Assembly: GCF_029839275.1 (NCBI RefSeq)
Contig: NZ_JAOCAH010000001.1
Location: forward strand, 434,001-498,000
Direction: 5' to 3'
DNA from: Pseudomonas sp. GD03944
GTDB taxonomy: Bacteria; Pseudomonadota; Gammaproteobacteria; Pseudomonadales; Pseudomonadaceae
DNA length: 64,000 nucleotides
Part shown: piece by piece, positions 44,098 through 53,913 of the stretch
How positions within the stretch are numbered: position 1 is the stretch's first letter
How the letters are laid out: the number at the start of each line of letters is the position of its first letter
Notes under the pieces: generated by a model
Seen by the model: the letters and a program-made list of their open reading frames with translations, nothing else
Database searches by the model: none
What the model was told of the DNA's origin: nothing
Made by a program: the position numbers and the translations under genes

Positions 44098-45167
44098 GCT
44101 TGCCCTCGGTAGTCGGCCAACTGCGCCAGGGTCGCCACGCGCATATCGTCGCCCCGCTGCCAGGCCGTGTGCCAATCGACGGTGCGTCGCAGGCATTCGT
44201 CCAATGACCAGTGCGGTTGCCAGCCCAGCAACTGCCGGGCGCGGCTGCTGTCCAGCCGCAGCAGCCCGGCCTCATGCAGTTCGCTCGGCTCGATCTTCAG
44301 CCCGGCGGCCTGCGGCCAGCAATGGGCCAGGCGCGCCACCACGTCACCGACGTTACAGGTGTCGGCATCGCTGGGGCCGAAATTCCAGGCGCCGGCCATC
44401 GCGGGCCCCTGCTCGTACAGGCCCTGGGCCAATTGCAGGTAGCCGGCCAACGGCTCCAACACATGCTGCCAGGGACGTACGGCCTGCGGGTAGCGCAAGG
44501 TCACCGGCTCGCCCCGCGACCAGGCCGCCAGCACATCGGGCACCAGCCGATCGGCAGAGAAATCGCCGCCGCCCAGGACATTCCCGGCACGCGCCGTTGC
44601 CATGGCCACGCCATGTTCGGCGTGACGAGCCGCTGGAAAATAGGACGCGGCATAGGACTGGCTCAGCAGTTCGCAGCACGCCTTGCTGCTGCTGTAGGGG
44701 TCATGGCCGCCCAGTGGCTCGTTTTCCCGGTAAGGCCAGGCCCATTCGTTGTTGGCGTACACCTTGTCGGTGGTCACCACGACGCACGCACGCACGCCGC
44801 CAGTCCGGCGCATGGCCTCGAGCAGGTGCAGCGTACCCATCACATTCGTGGCGTATGTACCCAGTGGATCGCTGTAGCCTTCACGCACCAGCGGCTGTGC
44901 GGCCAGGTGCAGGATGATCTCCGGTTGCGCATCGGCCATAACCTGTTGCAGCGCGGGCAGATCGCGCAGGTCGCCGATGCGGCTGTCGATACCCTCATGG
45001 ACACGCGCCAGTTCGAACAGGCTGAAGCGGGTCGCAGGCGCCAACGCAAAGCCGGTGACCTGGGCGCCCCAGCTCTGCAGCCAGAGCGCCAGCCAGCCCC
45101 CCTTGAAACCGGTATGCCCGGTCAGCAGAACGCGCTTGCCGAACCAGAATTCGGGACTCAGCTCCAC
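44094..45167 (-). CDS. rfbG: CDP-glucose 4,6-dehydratase
   Basis: Makes CDP-4-keto-6-deoxyglucose from CDP-glucose, with tightly bound NAD. I take GTG 45167 ([17 protein letters not shown]), 357 residues, because homologues begin here. GTG 45176 or 45197 would add 3 or 10 residues. The Rossmann motif [15 protein letters not shown], the Tyr-x3-Lys pair in [11 protein letters not shown] and the conserved [11 protein letters not shown] are visible. It overlaps rfbF by 10 bases and the epimerase by four. Confidence 0.93.
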   Translation of the reverse strand: MELSPEFWFGKRVLLTGHTGFKGGWLALWLQSWGAQVTGFALAPATRFSLFELARVHEGIDSRIGDLRDLPALQQVMADAQPEIILHLAAQPLVREGYSDPLGTYATNVMGTLHLLEAMRRTGGVRACVVVTTDKVYANNEWAWPYRENEPLGGHDPYSSSKACCELLSQSYAASYFPAARHAEHGVAMATARAGNVLGGGDFSADRLVPDVLAAWSRGEPVTLRYPQAVRPWQHVLEPLAGYLQLAQGLYEQGPAMAGAWNFGPSDADTCNVGDVVARLAHCWPQAAGLKIEPSELHEAGLLRLDSSRARQLLGWQPHWSLDECLRRTVDWHTAWQRGDDMRVATLAQLADYRGQA

Positions 45168-45931
45168 TGCTTCCACGGGGCCTCTCCGCTCTGCCACAGT
45201 TGCTCCAGGTAATTCTTGTCGCGCAACGTGTCCATCGGGTGCCAGAAGCCTTCGTGCTGGAACGCCATCAACTGGCCTTCGCGTGCCAGGCTGTCGAGCG
45301 GGTCAGACTCCCAGGAGGTGGAGTCACCTGTGATGTAGGGCAGCACCTTGGGAGACAGGACAAAGAAACCACCATTGATCCAGCCACCATCCCCGAGCGG
45401 TTTTTCGACGAAGCCCGTGACCTGGTTCCCGTCACGCGCCAGGGCGCCGTAGCGTCCCGGCGGCTGTACGGCGGTCACGGTGGCGTGCTTGCCGTGCTGC
45501 TTGTGAAAGGCGACCAATGCGCTGATGTTCAAGTCGGTGACACCGTCACCGTAGGTGAAGCAGAACGCCTCGTCCTGTTCGAGAAAACGCCCGACCCGAC
45601 GCAGGCGTCCCCCGGTCATGGTCTCCTCGCCGGTATCGACAAGGGTCACCCGCCAGGGCTCGCTGTAGTTCTGATGAACATCCATCTGGTTGTTGCGCAT
45701 GTCGAAGGTGACGTCCGAGGTGCGCAGGAAGTAGTTGGCGAAGAAATCCTTGATCGCGTACCCCTTGTAGCCCAGGCAGATCACGAAGTCCTGAATGCCA
45801 TGGGCCGAGTACTGCTTCATGATGTGCCAGAGGATCGGCTTGCCACCGATCTCGATCATCGGCTTGGGCTTGAGGTGCGATTCCTCACTGATGCGGGTAC
45901 CCAGGCCACCAGCCAGGATCACAGCCTTCAT
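45158..45931 (-). CDS. rfbF: Glucose-1-phosphate cytidylyltransferase
   Basis: Forms CDP-glucose from CTP and glucose-1-phosphate, the first step of the CDP-deoxysugar route. 257 residues from ATG 45931 ([18 protein letters not shown]), with AAGGAGAG upstream. The nucleotidyltransferase signature [26 protein letters not shown] and [11 protein letters not shown] are visible; the length matches RfbF. First gene of the sugar operon. The 239-bp gap to flgL holds no promoter I can support. Confidence 0.94.
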   Translation of the reverse strand: MKAVILAGGLGTRISEESHLKPKPMIEIGGKPILWHIMKQYSAHGIQDFVICLGYKGYAIKDFFANYFLRTSDVTFDMRNNQMDVHQNYSEPWRVTLVDTGEETMTGGRLRRVGRFLEQDEAFCFTYGDGVTDLNISALVAFHKQHGKHATVTAVQPPGRYGALARDGNQVTGFVEKPLGDGGWINGGFFVLSPKVLPYITGDSTSWESDPLDSLAREGQLMAFQHEGFWHPMDTLRDKNYLEQLWQSGEAPWKQWS

Positions 45932-46170
45932 TCTCACTCTCCTTGCGGGCAAAGGTACTGCCAGATACTGCATTGAACCCCATTCGCAGAGGCCGGAAAA
46001 TCATCAGGTCACAACGCAGGTCGTCCCCCTCGCTCGACCCCGGGCGAACGGGAATCGGCAGGGGCTCATCCGGCGCTGAATCAGTCCTGCTGCCAAGGCT
46101 ACCAATTAGCAAGCCCGGGATGTAGCCATCAATAGGCTATATCGCCGGGTAGCGCCAATAAGAACGCGTG

Positions 46171-47874
46171 CTAGCGCAACTGGTTGAACAGGTTCAACCC
46201 GGCGATCTTCACGTAGCTCTGCTGCGCGGCCTCCAGGATGATGGTCTGGAACGACAACCTGGAGAGCGCTTCGGCGTAGTCCAGCTCGCGCAGATCGGCC
46301 TGCACGGACTTGTTGACCAGGGTCACGTCCTCGTTGTCGATCTCGGTGGTGTCGATGAGGTTGAGGCGAGCGCCGATTTCCGTGTGGACTTCGTGCACCT
46401 GGCCCATGCCGTTGTCGAGGTTCTTCAGGGCGATGGCGACCTCGTCGCGAACGGCGAAGTTGCCGGCCTGGGAGCCCGGCGAGGCCTCCAGGGTCTGGCG
46501 CAGCCGGGAGATGGTGTTGAGGATGCTGCGCTGCTCCTGGAACTGCGGCTGCACCGCGAACTGGTCCCCGGTCGCCGGCGTGCCGGTCACCTCCAGGCTC
46601 ACCCCGAACACGTTGATGGTGTCCGGGGGCCCCGCCGTTACCGGCGCGGTGGCCAATACCGGATTACCGGCCTTGTACGGCTGCGAGTAGACCTCGTAAT
46701 CGGTGCCGTTGAAACGCAGCATCACCCCGGAGGTCGGGAAGCGCGCGTTGAAGTCCGCCTGATCCGCCGGTGTGGCGATGGCCGGGCTGGCCGGGCTCAT
46801 CACCGCGCCTGGGGCGTTGGTCGAGGAGCGGGTCACGGCAAATTCGGTGGGTGCGACTCCCAGGGTGAAACTGTGGGTCCCCAGGCCCGGCGAACCCGGC
46901 AACGCCGGTGGCTGGATGTCGGCCACCAGATTGTCCAGGTCCTGGGCGTTGTCCCCTTCCTTGAGCACCACGTCGAGCTGGAAGCGAATACCGCGGAAGT
47001 TGATGGTGTTGCCGCCGCTGGCGTTCGGGTCGATGACCCCGCCGCCGGCGATTTCCGAGGTCACGTCGACGCCGTTGGCGTCGTACATGCGAAATTCCTT
47101 GCCGCTGACGAAGGTCAGGGAATAGGGCTCGCCACTGCGGAAACCGTTGGTGGCGTTGTTGAAGTCGCTTTCGTTTTCCACCAGGCCCGGGGACATGAAC
47201 ACCCGCTGTTCGTTGGCCGGCACACCCGGGATGTTGGTCGCCGGCAGCGGCGGCGTCGGCAGGTTGGCGTTGTTGACGCCGCCGTTGCCGGACACCCGGT
47301 TGGCATTGGTCACGTCTTCGAACAGGCTCTTGCCATTGTCGTTGATGGCCACCTGGGTGGAGCCCGCCACCTGCAGGCTGCGCTGGCCCTCGTCACCGAG
47401 GTAGGAATAGGTGCCGTCCGGGTTGCGTTGGAAGGGCTCGGTCTTGCCCAGGAAACCGCCAAACAGGTACTCGCCCCGGGCGTTCTTGCTGTTCATCAGA
47501 TTGAGCAGCTCGTTCTCGCGCTGCTCCAGCTCCTGGGCGATGGAGCGACGGTCTTCCGCCGACAGCGCACCGCCACCGGCACGCACGGCCAGCTCACGCA
47601 CGCGCTGCAGCACCCCGGTGACCGAGTTGAGGGTGGTTTCTTCCTGGGTCAGGCTGTTCTTGGCCGCCGTCAGGTTGCTCTTGTACTGGCCGAGCATGGC
47701 TTGCTGCTGCTCGAGCTGCAGCAGGCGCACCGAGGCGACCGGATCATCGGCCGGCGTCAGGATGCGGTTGCCGCTGCTGATCTGCTCCTGGGTGCGGATC
47801 AGGTTGGAGTAGTTGCGTCCCAGGCCGCCAACCCCATTGTTGAACGCCTGTACGGACGAAATGCGCATGACCAT
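46171..47874 (-). CDS. flgL: Hook-filament junction protein FlgL (HAP3), enlarged
   Basis: 567 residues from ATG 47874; GAGG eight bases upstream favours it over Met3 (47868). Conserved flagellin-like ends: N-terminal MRISSVQAFNNGVGGLGRNYSNLIR-type sequence and C-terminal LSRLSFQTIILEAAQQSYVKIAGLNLFNQLR-type sequence. The centre (about 170-430) is a long, variable insertion with many Gly/Pro/Asn, so the protein is well over the 300-440 residues common for FlgL. Last gene of the flgF-flgL run, beside the glycosylation island. Confidence 0.94.
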   Translation of the reverse strand: MVMRISSVQAFNNGVGGLGRNYSNLIRTQEQISSGNRILTPADDPVASVRLLQLEQQQAMLGQYKSNLTAAKNSLTQEETTLNSVTGVLQRVRELAVRAGGGALSAEDRRSIAQELEQRENELLNLMNSKNARGEYLFGGFLGKTEPFQRNPDGTYSYLGDEGQRSLQVAGSTQVAINDNGKSLFEDVTNANRVSGNGGVNNANLPTPPLPATNIPGVPANEQRVFMSPGLVENESDFNNATNGFRSGEPYSLTFVSGKEFRMYDANGVDVTSEIAGGGVIDPNASGGNTINFRGIRFQLDVVLKEGDNAQDLDNLVADIQPPALPGSPGLGTHSFTLGVAPTEFAVTRSSTNAPGAVMSPASPAIATPADQADFNARFPTSGVMLRFNGTDYEVYSQPYKAGNPVLATAPVTAGPPDTINVFGVSLEVTGTPATGDQFAVQPQFQEQRSILNTISRLRQTLEASPGSQAGNFAVRDEVAIALKNLDNGMGQVHEVHTEIGARLNLIDTTEIDNEDVTLVNKSVQADLRELDYAEALSRLSFQTIILEAAQQSYVKIAGLNLFNQLR

Positions 47875-47946
47875 GAACGTAACCTCATTAGCGGGCGGCG
47901 TGTGCACCGCCGCCCTCTCTGCCCTGATGACCAGGGAACGGAATCA

Positions 47947-49986
47947 TCAGAACGTGTTGATCAACGTATCGAACAAGTTGCGCGCAACTTGAATGATCTG
48001 GGCTGACGCCTGGTAGTACTGCTCGAACTGGATCAGCTTCGCCGCCTCCTCGTCGAGGTTCACCGCCGAGACCGAGTCCCGGTTGTCGGTGGCCTGTTTG
48101 AGGATAGACCCGGTGGCCTCGCCGTCGACCCGGGCCTGGCTGGTCAGGGTCCCCACCCGCTCCACCAGATCGCCATAGGCGTCGGTGAAACTGGCGCCAG
48201 TGGTTTCCGGGGAGGCCGGGTTGATACCGATCACCGTCTTGCCTTGCAGGTCCGCCAGCTTCTGGGCGTTGCGGTTGTCCGACACGCCGTTGGTGTTGAA
48301 CGCCACCGAGAAGTTGTCGCCCGCCGTCGGACGGCCGTTGATCGTCACCTCGTACTCGAAGCTGCTGGGCACCGGGGGTGGCCCTGCGCTCGCCGGCACG
48401 GTGATCTTCACGGTGTTGTTCTGGCCGGGGGTGATGCTGCCGGTGTCGACCACGTTGCCGTTGATGTCGACCACTTCATAGGTCTGCGAGGCCCCACCGG
48501 CCGCGCCCATGACGATCCGCAGCGGCGGCGCGTTGCGCAGGCTGGTCTCCAGGTTGGCTCGCGCCACCGGGTCATAGATGTCGATTTCGGTGACCAGGCT
48601 GGGCTGGTTGATGGTGCCGGTCCCGGTGTTGGCCGGGCTCTTCTCGGCCTTGAGCGGACCGGCGAAGGCCAGCTCTTCCGGGCGCTTCATGTCCGCCCGG
48701 ATATCGCCAGCGGCGTTGCGGGTCGGCATCAGGCGGAACTTGTCACCGTCGGCGAAGGTGCCGGCCGCGATGTTCAGGGTGAAGCCATCGATCTCTGCCG
48801 GCGGCACGCTGGTGATGTCGAACGGGCCGAAGTTGGTACCGTCGGACATCCGGCGCACGGTGTAGCCGGTGGCACTGTTGAACTCCACCTCGTAGTCGCT
48901 GGTGGTCAGCTGCGTGGTGTCGGTGATCAGTACGTTGAGGTTGGCCGAGGTGTCGCTGTTGCCGACCCGCGCCAGGCTGCGCTGGCCGACCAGCAACGGG
49001 TCGTTGATCGGGCGGAACAGCCCTTTGCCGAAGTTGCCGTTGAGGTCGAGCCCCTGGCCCATCTGGCGGTTGAACTGGTCGGTCACCGACATCGCCAGGC
49101 GACCGATGGCGTTCATGCTGGAATCGAGCACATCTTCGCGGTAACGCAGCAAGCCACCCAGCTCGCCGCCGGTGATCTGCGAGGTCACGCCCTGCCGGGA
49201 GTTGCCGCTGACGAACTGCACTTCGGCGCGCAACGGGTCGGCGGTGCCGGGCACCACCTCCAGGCGCGAGGCCTGGGCGCCCACCACCAGCGGCTGGCCG
49301 GAGCCGATGAACAGGTTGTAGCTGTTCTGGTCCTGGGGCACCACGGTGACGCCAACGAAGGTCGACAGCTTGCGCACTGCTTCTTCGCGAGCGTCCAGCA
49401 GGTCGTTCGGCGCCTGGCCGTTGGCCGAGGCCACGGCGATCGCCTCGTTGTAGCCGGCAATCGAGGTAGCCAGTTGGTTGACCTGGTCAGTGACCGCCGA
49501 CAACTGCTTGTTGAGGAAGGCGTTCTGCTCGTTCAGCCGGTCGTACATGGTGTTGAAGCGCTTGGCCAGGCCCTCGGCCTCGGACAACACCAACTGACGT
49601 GCCGGAATATTGGCAGGGTCTTCCGCAGCGGTCTGCAGAGACGCGAAGAGCTTCTGGATGCTCGGGGTGATCCCCGTGGTGCTGCCGGCCAGCAGCGAGT
49701 CGAGCTGGTTGATCTGCCCCAGGTAGGATTGCACGTCGCTGTTGAGCGCCGTGCTGCTGCGCACCTGGGTATTGAGGAATTCGTTGTAGATGCGCCGAAC
49801 ATCGACCAGGGTGGTACCCGAGCCGACAAAGCCCGCCCCGGTGAACTGCGGGTTGCGCGTGGCCTGAATCGTCTCCTGGCGGGAGAAGCCGGGCGTATTG
49901 ACGTTGGTGATGTTGTGGCCGGTGACCGCCAACGACGTCTTGTGTGCCGACAGGCCCGACAGGCCGATGTTCAATAAGCTAGCCAT
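47947..49986 (-). CDS. flgK: Hook-filament junction protein FlgK (HAP1)
   Basis: 679 residues. The N-terminal rod-type motif LLNIGLSGLSAHKTSLAVTGHNI and NTPGFSRQ identify the axial family. The C-terminus ends in EEAAKLIQFEQYYQASAQIIQVARNLFDTLI-type sequence. The long centre is variable. It starts nine bases after flgJ. A GCCGATAG sequence 30 bases upstream lacks a matching -35 (see rejected items), so transcription with flgF-J is assumed. Confidence 0.96.
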   Translation of the reverse strand: MASLLNIGLSGLSAHKTSLAVTGHNITNVNTPGFSRQETIQATRNPQFTGAGFVGSGTTLVDVRRIYNEFLNTQVRSSTALNSDVQSYLGQINQLDSLLAGSTTGITPSIQKLFASLQTAAEDPANIPARQLVLSEAEGLAKRFNTMYDRLNEQNAFLNKQLSAVTDQVNQLATSIAGYNEAIAVASANGQAPNDLLDAREEAVRKLSTFVGVTVVPQDQNSYNLFIGSGQPLVVGAQASRLEVVPGTADPLRAEVQFVSGNSRQGVTSQITGGELGGLLRYREDVLDSSMNAIGRLAMSVTDQFNRQMGQGLDLNGNFGKGLFRPINDPLLVGQRSLARVGNSDTSANLNVLITDTTQLTTSDYEVEFNSATGYTVRRMSDGTNFGPFDITSVPPAEIDGFTLNIAAGTFADGDKFRLMPTRNAAGDIRADMKRPEELAFAGPLKAEKSPANTGTGTINQPSLVTEIDIYDPVARANLETSLRNAPPLRIVMGAAGGASQTYEVVDINGNVVDTGSITPGQNNTVKITVPASAGPPPVPSSFEYEVTINGRPTAGDNFSVAFNTNGVSDNRNAQKLADLQGKTVIGINPASPETTGASFTDAYGDLVERVGTLTSQARVDGEATGSILKQATDNRDSVSAVNLDEEAAKLIQFEQYYQASAQIIQVARNLFDTLINTF

Positions 49987-49995
49987 TGTTCAGCC

Positions 49996-51180
49996 TCAAC
50001 TCCTTGTGGTGGGGCTATCGGCAGCAGCCACGGCTTGATAGGTCTGCATTTGCCGAGCGATCTGCGCCACTTTGCGGGCGTACTGCGGGTCGGTGGCGTA
50101 ACCGGCCTGCTGCAACTCGCGCACGAACTGCTCTGGGTTATCGGTGGAACTCAGCGCTTCCTGGTAACGGCCATTGCCCTGCAGGAAACGCACGTAGTCA
50201 TCGAAGCTGTGGGCGTAGGACTCGTAGGCGCGGAACGAGGCCGCTTCCTTCACGGCCTTGCCGCCCTTGTACTCGGTGGTCAGCACCCGGGCGGACTCGC
50301 CGTCCCAGTTGCTGTGGGTCTTGATGCCGAACAGGTTGTGGCTGCTGGAGCCGTCCTGCTGGCGAATGATGGATTTGCCCCAGCCGGTTTCCAGGGCGGC
50401 CTGGGCCACCAGGTAACGGGCGTCGACGCCCAGTTTCTCGGCGGCCTGCTCGGCCATCGGCAGCATGGTGGCGACGAACTCCTGCGGCGAACTGAACGCG
50501 GCCTTGCCCGGCGCCAGCGGCGGCTGGGCCAGACGGCGACCGGTGATGGCGTCGCTGCCATTCAGGCTCAGGGCCTTGTCGTTCGGGGCGGCGAAGGACC
50601 TGGCCGGAACCCAGTCGTTCTTTGCCAGCGGCTGGCCATCCACGCCGGTCGCGGCTTCGGCGGACGGCACGATGCCTGCCAGCAGGCGGTCGGTCAGCTT
50701 GCCCGGCAGCGACAGGCGACGCTGGTTGAGGAACGCCGAGTCATCACGCTGGCTGTCAACGTGGGCCAGGGGCTTGCTCGGCGCGCTCGGCACCGGCTTG
50801 TCGACCTGAGCGAACGGGTTGGGACGGTCGCTGACGTCCTTCATCTTCGACATCTGGCGCACCAGCACGTCGGCCAGGCCAATGCCGTTCTTGTTGCCCG
50901 ACATGCTCACGGACAACTGCTGGTCGTACATGTCCTGGTAGGTCTTGCTCTCGTTGCTGTTCATGAAATTGCCCTCGCCGAACACTTCGTTCGCCGAGCG
51001 CATGGCTTTGAGCATTTCATTGAGGAACAGCGATTCGAACTCCTGGGCGACCTTGCGGATGTTCTTCTCGCTGTCACCGCCCACCTTGAACTGGTTGAGT
51101 CGGTTCAGGTCGGTGAACGCGCCGCTGTCGATGGCGTTGTGCGTACCGCCGAGCAGGCCTGCTGAGAGTCGTGAGTCCAT
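49996..51180 (-). CDS. flgJ: Flagellar rod-assembly protein and peptidoglycan hydrolase FlgJ
   Basis: Periplasmic rod cap and wall hydrolase. 394 residues. N-terminal rod-binding domain (about 30-115: EFESLFLNEMLKAMRSANEV). A disordered linker is followed by the C-terminal glucosaminidase-type domain (about 230-390), with the catalytic glutamate near residue 264 (AALETGWGKS) and HNLFGIKTHSNWDG. This dual-domain form is typical of gammaproteobacteria. ATG 51180, 15 bases after flgI. Confidence 0.96.
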   Translation of the reverse strand: MDSRLSAGLLGGTHNAIDSGAFTDLNRLNQFKVGGDSEKNIRKVAQEFESLFLNEMLKAMRSANEVFGEGNFMNSNESKTYQDMYDQQLSVSMSGNKNGIGLADVLVRQMSKMKDVSDRPNPFAQVDKPVPSAPSKPLAHVDSQRDDSAFLNQRRLSLPGKLTDRLLAGIVPSAEAATGVDGQPLAKNDWVPARSFAAPNDKALSLNGSDAITGRRLAQPPLAPGKAAFSSPQEFVATMLPMAEQAAEKLGVDARYLVAQAALETGWGKSIIRQQDGSSSHNLFGIKTHSNWDGESARVLTTEYKGGKAVKEAASFRAYESYAHSFDDYVRFLQGNGRYQEALSSTDNPEQFVRELQQAGYATDPQYARKVAQIARQMQTYQAVAAADSPTTRS

Positions 51181-51195
51181 GCTGTTCCCCTCCCC

Positions 51196-52299
51196 TTAGA
51201 TCACGATCAGATCGGCTTGCAGCGCGCCGGCCTGTTTCAGGGCTTCGAGGATGGCCATCAGGTCGGATGGGGCTGCGCCCACCTGATTGACCGCCCGGAC
51301 GATCTCATCCAGCGAGGTGCCCGGGGCGAACTTGAACATCGGCTTGGCCTCCTGCTCGGCGTCCACCCGCGAACGCGGTACCACCGCGGTCTGGCCGCCG
51401 GACAGCGCTTCCGGCTGGCTGACGATCGGGTCTTCGGTGATGGTCACGGTCAGGCTGCCGTGGGTCACGGCAGCGGGCTGCACGCGCACGTTCTGGCCGA
51501 TGACGATGGTGCCGGTCCGGGAGTTGATGATGACCTTGGCCACCGCCTGGCCGACATCGACCTCGAGGTTTTCCAGGATCGACAGGTAATCGACGCGCTG
51601 GCTCGGGTCCAGCGGCGCGCTGACCCGGATCGAGCCGCCATCCAGGGCCTGGGCAACACCCGGGCCGAGCAGTTCGTTGATGTGGTCGACGATGTTCTTG
51701 GCGGTGGTGAAATCCGGGCGGTTGAGGTTCAGGGTCAGGGTATTGCCCTGGTCGAAACCGCTCGGCACCGGACGCTCGACCGTGGCCCCACCGGGAATAC
51801 GGCCGGCCGACGGAACGTTGACGGTGATCCGCGAGCCGTCGCCGCCTTCGGCGTCGAAACCACCGACCACCAGGTTGCCCTGGGCGATGGCATAGACGTT
51901 GCCGTCGATCCCTTTCAACGGCGCCATCAGCAGGCTGCCGCCGCGCAGGCTCTTGGCGTTGCCGATGGAGGAGATGGTGATGTCGATGGTCTGGCCCGGC
52001 TTGGCGAACGGCGGCAGGTCGGCATGGATCGACACCGCTGCGACGTTCTTCAGCTGCACGTTGCCGCCCTGCGGCACCTTGATGCCGAACTGCGCCATCA
52101 TGTTGTTGAAGGTCTGCACGGTGAACGGGGTCTGGGTGGTCTGGTCACCGCTGCCGTTGAGGCCGACCACCAGGCCGTAGCCGATCAACTGGTTGCTGCG
52201 CACGCCCTGGATGCTGGCCAGGTCCTTGAGTCGCTCGGCCTGGGACAGGCTGCTGAGCAGCAGCAGTGCGCAGGCGAACATCCATTTGCTCATGGTCAT
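51196..52299 (-). CDS. flgI: Flagellar P-ring protein FlgI
   Basis: Forms the periplasmic P ring. 367 residues from ATG 52299 ([21 protein letters not shown]), chosen because GAGG ends nine bases upstream; two other in-frame ATGs (52308, 52293) fit less well. Sec signal peptide of about 21 residues, then [26 protein letters not shown], the typical mature start. It follows flgH by 11 bases. Confidence 0.96.
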   Translation of the reverse strand: MTMSKWMFACALLLLSSLSQAERLKDLASIQGVRSNQLIGYGLVVGLNGSGDQTTQTPFTVQTFNNMMAQFGIKVPQGGNVQLKNVAAVSIHADLPPFAKPGQTIDITISSIGNAKSLRGGSLLMAPLKGIDGNVYAIAQGNLVVGGFDAEGGDGSRITVNVPSAGRIPGGATVERPVPSGFDQGNTLTLNLNRPDFTTAKNIVDHINELLGPGVAQALDGGSIRVSAPLDPSQRVDYLSILENLEVDVGQAVAKVIINSRTGTIVIGQNVRVQPAAVTHGSLTVTITEDPIVSQPEALSGGQTAVVPRSRVDAEQEAKPMFKFAPGTSLDEIVRAVNQVGAAPSDLMAILEALKQAGALQADLIVI

Positions 52300-52310
52300 C
52301 GCATTCATCC

Positions 52311-53030
52311 TCAGAACGGCCACATCGGGCTGAGGAAGAACCGGCTCAACCAGCCCGGCTGGCTGGCATCGGCGAAGGCACCGGTGCCGGAATAGGTGAT
52401 GCGCGCATCGGCGACCCGGGTCGAGGCCACGGTGTTGTCGGTGGCCACGTCGTCGGCCCGTACCAGGCCGGAAATCCGCACCAGCTCGTCACCGGTATTG
52501 AGGGTCATCCACTTCTCGCCGCGCACGGAGAGGATGCCGTTGGGCAGCACTTCGGCGACAGTCACGGTGATCGAACCGGACAGGCTGTTGCTCTGCCCCG
52601 CCTGGCCGGAGCCGCTGGCATCGCGCTGGGAGTTCCAGCTGGAATCCATGCTCAGGTTGTTGTTGGTCATGCCCAGGGCGCTGAGGCTGCGCAGCGGGTT
52701 ATCCGGCGCCACGGTCATGCCGAACAGCGTGGGCGAACCCAGGTTGCCGCTGCTGTCCTTCTGGATGTTGCTGTTGGCGTTCTTGCTGGCCTGGGTCCGC
52801 TCGTTGAGCGTGATGGTGATGATGTCGCCGACGCGGTAGGCCTTGCGGTCATCGAACAGGTTGTTCTCGAACCCGGACTGATAGATGGAGCCGTTGTTCT
52901 GCGCGGCAGGCAGCGGGGTGCGCGGCAGTACCGGCGCGTAATAGGGGTCGTTCGGCTTCGCTGGCGGTGCCATGCAGCCGCTCAGGGCTGCCATGCCAAG
53001 CATCGAGAAAACACATACAAGCCGGTTCAT
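52311..53030 (-). CDS. flgH: Flagellar L-ring lipoprotein FlgH
   Basis: Outer-membrane L ring. 239 residues from ATG 53030; GAGG is eight bases upstream (a GTG two codons earlier is in the ribosome-site zone). Lipoprotein signal with lipobox LSGC near residues 17-20 ([14 protein letters not shown]). Conserved [21 protein letters not shown] and [20 protein letters not shown] stretches. Located between flgG and flgI. Confidence 0.96.
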   Translation of the reverse strand: MNRLVCVFSMLGMAALSGCMAPPAKPNDPYYAPVLPRTPLPAAQNNGSIYQSGFENNLFDDRKAYRVGDIITITLNERTQASKNANSNIQKDSSGNLGSPTLFGMTVAPDNPLRSLSALGMTNNNLSMDSSWNSQRDASGSGQAGQSNSLSGSITVTVAEVLPNGILSVRGEKWMTLNTGDELVRISGLVRADDVATDNTVASTRVADARITYSGTGAFADASQPGWLSRFFLSPMWPF

Positions 53031-53081
53031 AACCACTACCTCACGGCGTATCAGGCCAGGACGCTCAGGCGCCCGGAGCCA

Positions 53082-53867
53082 TTAAAGATTCTGAGTAACG
53101 AAGGACAGCATCTGGTCGGCGGTGGAGATGACCTTGGAGTTCATCTCGTAGGCGCGCTGCGTGGTGATCATGTTCACCAGCTCCTCGACGACGCTGACGT
53201 TGGAGTTTTCCAGGGTGCTCTGCTGGATGGTGCCGAGGCCGTTGAGGCCGGGCGTGCCGACTTGCGGCGCGCCGCTGGAGCCGGTTTCCAGGAACAGGTT
53301 GTTACCGATGGCTTCCAGGCCAGCGGGGTTGATGAAGTCGGCGGTCTGCAGGTTGCCGATGATCTGCGGCTGGGCGTTGCCCACCGTGGTCACCGACACC
53401 GTGCCGTCTTCACCCACGGTGAAGGTCTTGACCTCGTTGGGCAGCACGATCGCCGGTTCCAGGGCGAAACCCTGGGAGGTGACCATCTGGCCGTCGGAGT
53501 TCAGGTGGAAGCTGCCGTCACGGGTGTAGGACACCGTGCCGTCGGGCAGCAGCACCTGGAAGAAACCGCGACCGTTGACCGCCATGTCCAGCGGCTGCTC
53601 GGTGGTCTGCAGGCTGCCAGCGGTGAAAATCTTCTGCGTTCCGACCACGCGCACACCGGTACCCAGCTGCAGACCGGACGGCAGTTCGCTGTCCTGGCTG
53701 GACTGACCGCCGGGTTGCCGGCGGATCTGGTACAGCAGGTCCTCGAACTCGGCGCGATCGCGCTTGAAGCCGGTGGTCGAGACGTTGGCCAGGTTGTTGG
53801 AAATGGTGGTCAGGTTCATGTCCTGGGCGGACAGACCGGTCTTGCTGACCCACAGTGCCGGAAGCAT
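53082..53867 (-). CDS. flgG: Distal rod protein FlgG
   Basis: Forms the distal rod. 261 residues. N-terminal axial motif AQDMNLTTISNNLANVSTTGFKR and C-terminal LVNMITTQRAYEMNSKVI. The central strand-rich DLYS-like insert (about 45-70: FEDLLYQIRRQPGG) distinguishes FlgG. GAGGAG ribosome site before ATG 53867; it follows flgF by 46 bases. Confidence 0.97.
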   Translation of the reverse strand: MLPALWVSKTGLSAQDMNLTTISNNLANVSTTGFKRDRAEFEDLLYQIRRQPGGQSSQDSELPSGLQLGTGVRVVGTQKIFTAGSLQTTEQPLDMAVNGRGFFQVLLPDGTVSYTRDGSFHLNSDGQMVTSQGFALEPAIVLPNEVKTFTVGEDGTVSVTTVGNAQPQIIGNLQTADFINPAGLEAIGNNLFLETGSSGAPQVGTPGLNGLGTIQQSTLENSNVSVVEELVNMITTQRAYEMNSKVISTADQMLSFVTQNL

Positions 53868-53913
53868 ATCGATTCTCCTCGGGTGCCGTTTTCACGGCGC
53901 CGCGTGCTGATAA

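Noticed and set aside
35614..45931. Glycosylation island as a recently inserted mobile element
   Set aside because: No transposase, integrase, tRNA, att-like repeats or clear base-composition shift were seen at its edges. Replacement by homologous recombination in the flanking flgL and fliC is more likely.
45948..45963. Sigma-54-like TGGCAGTACCTTTGCC in front of rfbF
   Set aside because: Spacing is right, but +1 would be at about 45937, downstream of the rfbF ribosome site (AAGGAGAG), giving a six-base leader without it. Since that ribosome site is strong and would be wasted, I treat the match as chance.
46080..46170. Promoter for the sugar operon between flgL and rfbF
   Set aside because: The best -35/-10 pair (TTCTTA, 17 bases, TATAGC) matches only about half of the consensus positions; read-through from flgL is just as plausible.
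50015..50041. GCCGATAG 30 bases before flgK as a FliA promoter
   Set aside because: No TAAA at the right distance (CTAT stands there), and a TCAAG sequence is only 11-12 bases away. It also lies in the flgJ coding end. Not supported without TSS data.
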